NCBI GenBank assembly: GCA_951799405.1
Contig: OX637339.1
Coordinates: forward strand, 18,786,001-18,850,000
DNA: 64,000 nt
Direction: 5' to 3'
Source: Agapetus fuscipes
Lineage: Eukaryota > Arthropoda > Insecta > Trichoptera > Glossosomatidae
The notes beneath the pieces are model-generated. The model saw only the letters and a program-made list of their open reading frames with translations. It was not told the origin of the DNA and searched no databases. Each line of letters begins with the position of its first letter. Within the stretch, counting starts at the first letter, position 1. Made by a program: the position numbers and the translations under genes. Shown in pieces: positions 34,901-46,900 of the stretch.

Positions 34901-37900
34901 TTTCAAGGGATTCCTGAGATAAATCCTTTAAAAATTATAGTTCATAGGAAGAAAAACATCTCCCGACCATCTGCAAAAACAATTTCTGCCATTGCATTGT
35001 TCAATGTGAACGGTTAGTCGATTATATGTTGAAATGAACGTAATGGCATTTTAACATACAGGTTGCTACATTTTTAGTTCGTGAAACAGTAGGTAATTAT
35101 TAATAGACAATAATTGCCATACGATATTACAAAATGCTTAATTAGACACGTACGTGGATAACTTACAGTATATTTTTGGTACCACGACAAAATGCCCACC
35201 GATAAATGTCCCAAGACATAATGTCCCGTCCGTCCGTATATGTATGTATGCATGTACCAGCCGAAATTACAGATCATATTCTATTTTCATAAAAATTTAA
35301 TATAATCTGAACAAGTATTTATGTATATATGTAACTGTAACTGTAATTCTGTCGCCATTCCGCTAGGGGTGGCCAGAGCCTCTGCAGAGCTGCCTCCATT
35401 TCTTCTTATTCTGCCTATCCTTACTGAAAATTGAAATTGACGTTAAATTTAAAATTAAAATCAACAAAATCTCACATGAACATAAACCTTGCAACTCCTG
35501 TCACATATCCGTAAAATCAGGGTGGCGTAAGCAAAAGTGAACCTATTTTTTCAGCATGGGGGGTCAGCCTCATACCAACCTATCAGGCAAGGAGCATCAT
35601 TAGCAAACATCAAAACATTGAAACGTATCAAAATGTTCCATCTTTCAATAACGTAGTTCACGCACTATTTGGAAATTCAAAATAAAAACAGACTTACTTT
35701 CGTAAACATTTTATACAAGAGATAGAAAGCTACAACTTTTGTCCTAAAAAAACATATTTTCTGATATATAATTGATGTTTTCTTCAAAATAATAAAAAAA
35801 AATGCACAGATTCTGCACTCGACTTTCTTGCATAAATTAACTCACTGTATGACGAATTTAAAGCTAGAATCATTTGCCAGTTTATGCTGTTTTAAGAAGA
35901 AAAAAAAGATTATTTGGTGAGCGCCGTTTTGTGTGAATCACACCTCAAGAGCCCTCTGCGAGGTTGGTCGTCTCTGAAAAAAACGCCAATTACACAAGAA
36001 AGAACCTTGATTTATAGGTTGGTATAAAGCTGACCACCCATAGTGTAAAAAATAATTCACTTTGTCAATGTCAGAGTTGCAGGCTTAATGTTCATTTGAG
36101 ATTTGGTTTCAATTTGTAAGTACACACTCAGCATTTGCAAGCGCGAACTTACAAGTTTCTGTTTGTGGGCATGCAATTGATCTGAGTTTTGAATGTTAAT
36201 ATTTCGTTGCAACTACGATTCTCGATTATTATACATATGTACATAGATGGTCATTGAACGCTTTTGTATGCAAACTTGGACTTTGTATGGTGGGTAAACT
36301 TTTTTGTCATGTTTTGAAAAAGTAACGACTGATTATTATTGCTATTTAGAAAGTTTTAAGAATCGCAGCCTTTTATCTAATTTTAACCCTCTGATTATTA
36401 CCAAACATTTTGTCTGGAAATTTCTCACTTTGTATGTGATTCACTTTTTGGAAAATATAATAATGACATCATATAAGTTATCATTATTGTCTTAAATTTT
36501 CTAAAAAGTATTTTTTTATTAACACTCTAACTGCTGAGAACTTTTCAATATATTTTTACTTTATAGCAGTCAGAAGGAGCTATAAAGTATTGTATTCGTC
36601 CGAAAAAAAAAATTGAGGTTTCAACGGAAATGAGTTGTCTTGCGCCAGGACGTGCAAAAAAACCTAATTTGTCGAACCTGTCCGTCCGTATGTGTGTATG
36701 TCCCAGCCGATACTACTAATCACAGAGACACCAATTTTTAGATTTAGAGAATTGACAACCACAAATTTTGATGAGCCGACCGGCATGGGATCACCCTGAA
36801 AATTCAAGATGGCTGCCATACAAAAAAAACATAAAATTGCACTTTTCTCAAAAACGGCTCCAAGATTATTTTTTTCAGTGTGGTCGTTGCTCAAATTTTT
36901 ACTAAAAAAATTAGGTATGGCAACACTCTTGCAAACCTGGGTCTATGGGTTGCCATCTGAAATTTTATGTTTTTTTTTGTATGGCAGCCATCTTGAATTT
37001 TCAAGTTGGTGTAATGCCGTGTAATTCATATTTAAAACATGTTCAAAAGAGTTGATGTAGCCAAAATTTGGTATCTCTAAGTCTAATACTTTGGAAAGTG
37101 ACACACATACACACGCACACACACACACACACATATAGACGGACGTTTTTGAAAGATAGTGTTTTTTGGCATGTCCTGCACCAGGACAACTCATTTCCGT
37201 GAAAACCTCGAAAAAAAAATTTCACACCAAATCAATACTTTCTTTATGATGATGATGAGTTGATGATTTCTTTATAGCACCGTTTCGTGAAAAAAAATGA
37301 AATTTTTAGTCTTCAGCTAGAGCAAGAAAGTAAAAAACAAAAAAAACCTTAAAGAAAATAAAAAAATATTTTGATAATAAACTTCTCTCTTCCATCTCTT
37401 TGGTAACACTAGAGTATTAATAGGAAAGGAAGGAAGTAAAGAAATAAATAAAAGTCAAATGAAAGTTCAATAGCCTACTGTGTAATATGAATTAAATAAG
37501 TACAACAAATATAATGTGCGGTGAAGAAGTGACTGGAACACCCTTTATATGTGATTTGGCGCATAGAGTAAACAAGCACTAAAAGATTGTTGCGAGCGTC
37601 CGGTCAATCTCAAGATCGTTTTACTGTATATCCACTTTACGAAATTTCCGTTGCGCATCTTTGACGTATATCCATTTTAAAACGCCTTTTTTTAGTATTA
37701 AACGTAACATTATTATGATTTTTACCGATTATTATAGTGCCAGACCTGCAGTACTTTCGGTAAAATAGGCAATTGAATTACGATTTTGTCAATTACAATA
37801 ACAAAACACAAAAACATTGCTCCTGTAAAATTAGCTCAATGGCGTTTACAGTAAACAAGCACTAAGGCAGCGAACTGGTGTGGATCGCTTACTATCTGAG

Positions 37901-40900
37901 TCTGTATGTATATTAGAACGACGTATGGATGCGTAGAATAATGTATCTGTGGATCTGTATATTGTTCTCGTATGTCTGCCATGTTATATGTATTGTGACG
38001 TTTTGGTGTCTCACTGTCAGTCATATATATATTTGTTAAATAAATAAATAAATGAATAAAAGTGCAAGTAGTTCATACCTCAAATCCACGTCTATCACTC
38101 GCTCTACATAAATAATATTCCCTGATAGTGAAATGTGCATATTAATAATAATAATATAGATAAAAATGTTGTTTGTCACTGCGGCAATTGCATTTATGTA
38201 TTGGTTTATCTATCTAGCTTTGTTTTTTTTTCTCTTTTCTGTGTGTGTGAAATAATATGATTTGGGGAATACCTACTTAGTTAAGTTTAAGTTAGAATTA
38301 CGGTCGTTTGACATTTTGACGCAACTAAACGCAACTAAGCTACACATATAGTGTAACTTCTTGCCTGCGTTATCCCCGAAGGGGTCGCATGTGGCGCTTC
38401 GGGACCTAATTATTTTTACAGGTAAGGGGGCCGGCCTCACACCAACCACTTTCAGTTGAAGTGGGGGTTTCCCAGCTCCCGGGGGGGCTGGTTCTCATTT
38501 CTTGTGAGGGCTGAGTAAACCTTTGAGATCGAACCCTTGCTCTCGGCATGGAATGCAAGCATTCCTACCAATTGAGCTATTGACCTTTTTACGAGCTTGA
38601 TCGTCGTCAAAGCGCCAATTCTCAAGCAAGACCCAGTTGTTGTAAGGCTGGATGGACCTTTGGTGACCGGTCATTGGTAAAGGGTTTATGAATTTTTCAA
38701 CCCGGCGAAGAGCAAATTTATTTATTTTAAAGATATATTTTTTGTACTCCGCCGGGAATCGAACCCACAACCTTCCCATTCAGAGTCCGCAGTGTTACCA
38801 CTGAGCTACGGACCGGTCAACAATGACAATTATATTAATTTTAAAACTAAACAAATTTCAAAACTTAATTTAACTCGGATATTTCACGAACCGTTTAGAG
38901 AGAACTTACAACATCTTCGACGTTTCGTCGGCGACGTAGCCAACGTCTTCAGGAGAACATCCTCTCTGCACGACGACTGAGGATGAACAGTTCATCCTCA
39001 TACCTACTTAGTTTGATTGCAGTGGGGAAACCTCAGTTAAGGCAAATATTTTTTGCCACAATTAATAATACAAAATGGATTCGATTCTGACTTGTCATGC
39101 TACTACGAGTCTTTCTCCGTGTCCTGGGCTGGAAGTCTCATCACCACGGTAATTCTTACCTACCAAATATCGGTAAGATTGATATGAAGACTAATCAGCT
39201 ATTCGCTTGCGGCCATCTTGGATTGACAGGTCTTCATACAGATATTACCGATATTCGGTAGGTAAGAATGTAGGTAGGTAGTGAATTAGACTTCCTGCCA
39301 GGCTCTGAGGGTTCGAAGTAAAAAAAATATAATTCTTCGTGTGTTAATTTATGGTATTGTTATGATTTTGCTGGGTTCTCTTTTAATTTAACTGCAATTA
39401 ATTATTATTCACACGGTTTGGCTCACAATTTACAACAATTGTCAATCACTTATTTCAACGTTTTAATCGACACTCTAGCCTGCACACTATTTCGGCTTCA
39501 TGTGGACGTTTCTCGACTGTTCTGGATTTCTTGAACATAGTGGATGACTCCAATACCACAGTGTTGTTCTACCAGCGTGAAAAGGATCACGTATGCACTA
39601 ATTGTCAACGACGTTACCATGTTGAAAGCACCGGTTCCCATAGATCAACGAAGTTAAGCAACATTGGGCGTGGTCAGTACTTGGATGGGTAACCGCTCAG
39701 GTACACCGCGTGTCGTTGGTATCTTGGACCGGTCCGTAGTCCTGTGGCAACACTTCGGACTCGTAAATGGAAGGTTGTGGATTTGGATCCCGGCGGAGCA
39801 CAAAAAATATAACATTTATATTTCGAATGTGCTCTTCGCTGAGTTGAAAAATTCATAAACCTTTACCAAAGACCGGTCACTGAAAGGTCCATTCAACCTT
39901 ACAACAACTGGGTCTTGCTTGAGAATTGGCGCTTTCTACAGCGGCGACCAAGCTCGCAGAGGGCTCTTGAGGTGTGATACACACAAAAACAGCGCTCACC
40001 AAATAAATCATCCTAATATTATTATTATTATTAATACTACCAAACGCTGCTTACAGTATAATAGCCTTTTCACATATATTTTTTATTCTTTTAATTAAAA
40101 AAAAAACATGACCCAAATCCCCCTGCTGGCAGGTTCCTTAGAACCCTATTGAGCGTGGTTTTAATTCCCGGTGGTATTATTGTCGCAGGGTCTGGACTGG
40201 GAGCTTCTGTCGCGCAAGGCCTTACCCGCACCCTTCAAGCCTAACCTGACTAGCGAGCTGGACACCAGCAACTTCAGCGACGAGTTCACCAGGATGCCCC
40301 CGGAGGACTCTCCGGCAGACGCGCCCCCCAACCACCACAGGCTCTTCTCAGGTATTGTGATTCTACACATATAGTGTAATTTCTTGCCTGCATTATCCCC
40401 GAAGGGGTTCACATGTGGCGAGTGGAACCTATTTATTTTTACAGGTAAGAGTGCTGGCCTTTTACGCCAACCACTTCAGTCGAAGTGGGGGTTTCCCAGT
40501 TCTTTCGAGGGGACTAGTTCTCATTTCATGTAAAAAAAAAAATGGGAAATCATTTCTGACACCCTCGGTGGGATTCGAACCCGGGCCAAAAGTAAACCTA
40601 GTTCTTACAGCATGGGGAGTTAGCCTTAAACCAACCTATTAATCAAGGAATTGGCAGAAACACACAATCTCTTTATCATTCCATACATATAAATAGTATA
40701 ATTTGTTGATTTTAAAAATGTAATTTATTGTGTATGTTCCTTGACTTATAGGTTGGTATGCGGCTGACCACCCATGCTGTAGAAAATGGTTCACTTTGCC
40801 AATTGTCACCCCTGTTTCAGGGAAGGTCGGCAGGAGTTGCAGGGTGGAGGTCCATTTGAGATTCCGGTTTTTATATTGTAGGACTACATGCGGCGTGTTT

Positions 40901-43900
40901 AAGCGCGAACTTAAACAGGTCTGTTTTGTGAAAATGCATATAATGTGAATCTCTAATGTTACTTATATTTTGCAACTTAGATTAGATTAGATGCCACAGT
41001 ATCGTAGGCTCAAATTGCAAAGATGATGATTGCCAATCTCCACTGAAGAGGCACAGGAAGAGCAAGGATATGCGGCCTTCTTAGAATCTTCTATCACACC
41101 TTCCAATGGTTGTGGGATCACCAAGTTACTTCCCTGCGTGCAGCTCCCATTGTCAACCTGTCTCTTGTTGTTTCAGGCTACTCGTACATCGCCCCGTCCA
41201 TCCTGTTCTCGGACAACTGCATCTCGGCGGACATCTTCAACCTGCAGCAGCTGCCCGGCCACCACCACAGCCAGGACAAGCCCAACACACATGACCTCAT
41301 CCTCTGCAAACTCAAGGTCACTATTAATATAGTTTAATCCAGGGGCGTGCATCCCATACAGGCACATGCGCCTAATAAGTAGGCAATATATGGTGAAAAA
41401 CGCATTTTAGCTTAATATTGAGGTTTAAAAATTCAAAATTAAAGTTTGATTGGAGCCATCGTTAGCACTTCAGCCAATTTCAAATTAGTTATTTTAAAGG
41501 AATGGGAAAAAATATGTTTTCTTAAATGTATTTGCATATACCCTATGTACGCGCCTGGTTTGATCGTTGATTGATTTCTGATCCTACATGGAATTTCAGT
41601 CCTTAATTTATACTTAAAATAAACATCATTCTTTAAACATGGAGAATCGCTACATACCACCTTGCTAGATTTTACCAGAACATTTGATTTAAAACACTCA
41701 ATTAATCTCAAACAAATACAGATTATTACTAGGTACCAGTGGCGAAGGGTGCCATACAAGCCGGTTTCCATCGGTTCCCCATTTAAAATGAGGCAGAAAT
41801 GATAACAAAGTAGACTGCATGGTTTCAATGGGGGAAAAATACGTATTGTTTCTTTGGGTTTAAATGTATTTTTTTTACTTTGTGCCTATATTTTTTAACT
41901 ACTTTGTTACATCATTTTAAAAGGGAAGCCGATGGGAACCGGCTTGTATGGCACGCTTCGCCACTGCTTACTATTACACTAACACAGACAAACTACACAA
42001 CAACAACGGCTCCCGTGTACTTGCAAGAACTAGTGCAACCAAAAGTTATACAGGAGAGAGGACTAACACTGCGATCGGCAGAGAGGGGCTGCAAAACGTT
42101 GGTGAACGAGCCAATCAGGAAATTAACCACAGTGTTTGGCAATCGTGCGTTTGCTGTTGCGGGTCCCTCTTCGTGGAACCAGCTGCCACCGGAAGTTCGA
42201 GCATCGAAATCCAGGGGAAACCTTAAAACATCCCTCAAGACACACTACTTCGCCGCGATAGCACAGCAAGCGCCCTTGGAGTGACAATCTTAACGAAACT
42301 GCGCTATATCAAGTCATCATCATATGTTCATTTGAGAGTTAGGTTTTTTCTATTGTAGGTCCACATGCGGCATTTGTAAGCGCGAAATTATGCATGTCTG
42401 CTTGTGGGAATGCATTTAAAATGAATCTCAAGTGATACATTTCTTTGCAGCTTAGATTGAGATTAGATTTAGATCATCATCAACTTAATATCCTGCATAT
42501 TCTTAAAAATATGAAAAAGTGAAGCTCAGTCAAATATTTGCAAGGAAAAGTTAAATTTGTGCAGAGCCCATTGTTGACAGATATGCTGTCTTGCTTCCAG
42601 GACTCGCCGTTCTTCCAGAAGTACACCATCAACCTGCGGGAGCCGGCCCTGGGAGAGGGATCCTTCTCCGTGTGCAGGCGCTGCGTGCATCGCGGTACCA
42701 ACAGCACACACGCCGTCAAGGTAACAGTCAATCGTGTATGAGAAAACCTGAGCAATGCTAAAAGATCCTTTCCCCTTTAATCTATTATCCATCACATCTT
42801 GTATAATCACCTTACAAAATACTTCCTAATTTACTGAGTAGACTGATTGGTCTGAAATTCTTGTCCCTTTTGTAAATGGGAACAATGACTGCCTTCCTCC
42901 AGTCCATCATCACATTTCGTAATTAATTTTGATAGGCTATTTTTGGGATTTGTGCGTGACAGCTGGACACACGACAACAGGAGGAGTGTTTTGAGCAAGT
43001 TTGTTGAGCAAGTTTGTTATGCGAAAAGTTCGTTACGTGAAACGCGTTTTCCCATAACAATACATGTTAAAAAAAAAAATTCGTTCTGTAACATAAAATA
43101 TGCTAAGATGACATAAAAAAAGATAATTTTTTTGTTATTATTTTTATTTAGATACATCTAACAAAAACATAACTTTTTTAATTTTAAGACAGACTAAGTA
43201 GAGTCTACCGAATCTTGCACATCTTCATCCATTTTCTGCTTTTTGGCCAATGGTTTCATGAAAAACCTGTCCAAAGTCGTTTGTTTTTCTCTTTTCTCCA
43301 ACATCTGCCGGAAATAACGGACAAGAGTATCGGAGTAAAGATCGTGATTTAATTCGTAATGAAGAACGATTGCCGCGATACGTGCGTAAGTTAAGCGCAG
43401 TGACTAACGACTGCCCGCGACTGCCTGCGGTGCCTGCGCGGGAGTATGCAATACATCGGCAGCGATCGTGGAAGCTCGGGCGAAGCAGTCGTGGAAGCTC
43501 GGGCGACTTCGTTGTGTGAAGCGAAGTTCGTTGTATGAATCGTGAAATGAACGAACAGGAAGTTCGTTGTGTGCAGCGTTCGCTGTGCGAGGCGTTCGTT
43601 GTGTGAGGCACCACTGTATATAGATTGCCTTAATTCTGCTGCTTAGTGTGGTAGCAAAATGTTGCCCTAAATAATAATGAATTAGGACAATTTATTTGGT
43701 GAGCGCTGTGTAAGCTTGGTCATCGCTATAGAAAGCACCAATTCTCAAGCAAGACCCAGTTGCTGTCAGTCTGGATGGCCCTTTGGTGACCGGTCCTTGG
43801 TAAAAGTATATGATTTTTTTTAACCCAGCAAGAGCATTTTTGAAAATATAAATGGTATTTTTTGGTGCTCTGTCGGGATTCGAACCGACGACTTACCATT

Positions 43901-46900
43901 AACGAGTCCGAAGCGCTAACCACTAGAGTACAGACCAGTCAAAAAAGCATATACCGACTTGGTTGTTTGCAGATCATCTCCAAGAAGAAGAAGGACATGA
44001 CTGACAATGAGGTGAAGCTCCTGCGGCTGTGCCAAGGTCATCCCAACATCGTGCAGCTGCATGAGGTGCTCGAAGATGAGGTAAACAAAAGTTCTCTTTT
44101 AAATTTTTTTTTTAAGAAATCCTGTGCGAGAGACTCCCTATACCTATTCTAGAGGCTCTAGGGGTTTATCACACTTGTTTTAGTGCCGCAGAGGTGTTTA
44201 CTAGCTTGGTCGTCACTACAAAGCGCCAATACTCAAGCAAGACCCAGTTGCTGTAAGGTTGGATGGACCTTTTAGTGACGGGTCTTTGGTAAAGGTTTTA
44301 TGATTTTTTTCAACCCATCAAAGAGCATATTAGAAATATAAGTGGGATATTTTATGTGCTCCGCCGGGATCCGAATCCACAACCTTCCATTTACAAGTCC
44401 AAAGTGTTGCCGTTGGACTACGGACTGGTCTAAGAAATGCCAGTGACACGCGGTGTACCTAAGCGGTCACCCATCTAAGTACTATCCGCGCCCCGGTGCT
44501 TACAACATGGTATTGTCGTCGACTGTGTCAAATGTATTGTTTGAGGTCTAACTTTGGTGTATGTTTGTTGTTTACTTATACAACAAAATTATTGTGAACT
44601 CGAGAGCCCTGGGCTGGAAGTCTCATCACCATGGTAATTCTTACCTACCCAATATCGGTAATATTTGTATAAAGACTAATCAGCTGTTCACTTGCGGTCA
44701 TCTTGGATTGACAGGTCTTCATACAAATATTATTGATATTCGGTAGGCAAGAATTACTGTGGGTTCCTTGACTTATAGGTTGGTATGCGGCTGACCACCC
44801 ATGCTGTAAAAATATGGTTCACTTTGCCAATTTCACCCCTGTTTCAGGGAAGGACGGGAAGAGTTGCAGGGTGTATGTCCATTTAAGATTTGGTTTTTAT
44901 GTTGTAGCTTGTATGAAGAAGGTTATGACTCTGGAGGAAATGAAAGAAGTATGCAAGGATAGAAAGAAATGGCGGTTGATCTGTGATGTTGGCGGCTAGG
45001 GTTTGTTAAAGTGAAATTGGTTTTATGATTTAGTTTTTTATGTCCATGTATATATAGTTATTTTTATTCTTTGATTTAAAAAAAATGTAATTTGTCATGT
45101 ATGTTCCTTGACTTATAGGTTGTTATGCGGCTGACCACCCATAATATAAAAATTGGTTCACTTTGCCAATGTCACCCCTGTTTCAGGGAAGGACGGCAAG
45201 AGTTGCAAGGCTTATGTTCATTTGAGATTGGGTTTTTATATTGTAGGTCCACATGCGGCATGTGTTAGCGCGAAATTATACATATCTGCTTGTGGGAATG
45301 CATTTAGTATAAATCTTAAATGATATATCGTCGTTGATACTGCAATACCGCGAATGAGCAGTTTGTAAATACCGCGAAAGTGATATTTTCAAATTGTTCA
45401 GGAGGAACAAAAAACTTAATAACTTGGTCATTTAGCAAGACCTTGTGTTCTAAACTGTTTTGGGGTCTATTTTTGTCTTCCTTTAAATATATTTAATAAA
45501 ATTATTGTTCAAAACTGTCTGGTTTCCTGTAAAAATCACTTTCGCGGTTTTGCAGTATAAAAAAGTGGCCAGATAGAGTTGGAAAATTTTAATTACGCGG
45601 ATTTGAAAGAAAAATATGCCTTGTTTTATCAGACTTCTTTATTAAATACGAACATTTCAATGTTGTTTAAAGTAACTTGACATAAGTTTCTTTTCCTTAA
45701 ACTTAAGAAAACAAAATTATTAAAAGAAAATGACAAAACGCTTCCCTTTTCTAATGTGAGATTAAACTTGAGATCGGAGGTTTATTGTACCTATCTCATA
45801 ACATTTGTACAGTATTATAAATAAAAAGATATGTTAATAAATTATATCGTACTATACGAGGTAGGTACAAAAATCACTATAAAAACTAACACAGCATTAC
45901 TTATAAGGTAGATTATTGTAAAAATCGTGGCAATCACTAGGTATGACGCTCTTCAATTCTTGTAGGTGGTCGTATTTTGATTTATGTATGCTTTGCCTGA
46001 AACTGTACAGTTGTGGTGGTAACTCAAGCATAATTGAAACCTTTTTTGGTCTCCTAGGAATAGGAGTGAAGTCATCTGCAAAGTTAAGTGTGTAGTCTAT
46101 TGAACCATCCGGGTTGTATCTCATTGCTCTTATGTCAACAACACAGTTATCGCCAGCATCCTGATTGATTCGTACATCTGGTAGTCTTTCATGGCATAAT
46201 TCTTGAAGAAGGTGTAGTCTGGTGGGATGACTTCATAAGGACACGGCGTTTTCCGGGCTTCCTTTGTGATTGCAGCGTACTGAGAAGGTAAGAAGATTTC
46301 TCGTTTTTTTTATTTTCTTTCGATCACATAGAGTGGATATTGCGTATGCCCTTTTTCCAGGTATTTTTGAGTTATGACTACATTCTTCATCATAGCCAAC
46401 CGAAGCAGTGCATTTGACACAACATTGTTTCTCTTCTGGGCTGTGCACCCATCAGTAAAGATGACAACGTCTTTTGGATCTTCTTCTAACAACTTGGTTA
46501 GGTAATCAACGAAAATTGATGCGTATGTGGTGGCTTTCAAATCACAAGCTGTTTCATCGAACCAATAACAAGTAATCTTGTTATTTCCCAGATTAAACAA
46601 TGAAAAATCGTGAACAGCAAGTTTGGTTTTGAAGTAAAGGGCACTGGCATTCAAAAATGGACATAGCTTCACTGCTTGATTTTGACTGTATTATAGGTTC
46701 TAAATACAGTTTCGACGTTGATTGTCTGCAGTAGGGAGACGGCAGCTTTGGTAAGGACGATAAATATTTCTTTAATGTATGTCTTTTGGTCTCCGTCTTT
46801 AATGCCCAATGTTTATAAAAAGGTTGTCAAACATACCCTTTCCATTTTATTATTCACTTTTAGGTAATACACTTTTGTACTACTTCGGTATTAGAGCCTT

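Larger units (their letters stand above)
19046..40188 (+). other. Intron 2, 21 kb, filled with nested mobile elements
   Basis: The two ends are fixed by exon 2 (ends FFK) and exon 3 (starts GLDWELL), which continue one protein. No other kinase exon or host gene was recognised inside. Stretches with nothing recognisable: 19450-19660, 22010-22280, 25200-25540, 26360-26690, 30650-30850, 33110-33520, 37880-38320, 39300-39600 and 40035-40188. Confidence 0.85.
42721..43972 (+). other. Intron 5: Tigger-like remnant and SINE-B
   Basis: Contents listed separately (42960-43616, 43675-43942). 42721-42955 shows only a weak LINE-like stretch. Confidence 0.7.

Noticed and set aside
39604..39722. Functional 5S rRNA gene
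   Set aside because: Diverged, lacks a T-run terminator and is fused to a SINE; two other copies have the same fusion, one with an internal gap.
41737..41966. 8-bp target duplication around the second hAT-like MITE
   Set aside because: CTAGGTAC and CTTACTAT do not match well enough; the flanks may have been altered by the neighbouring LINE insertion.
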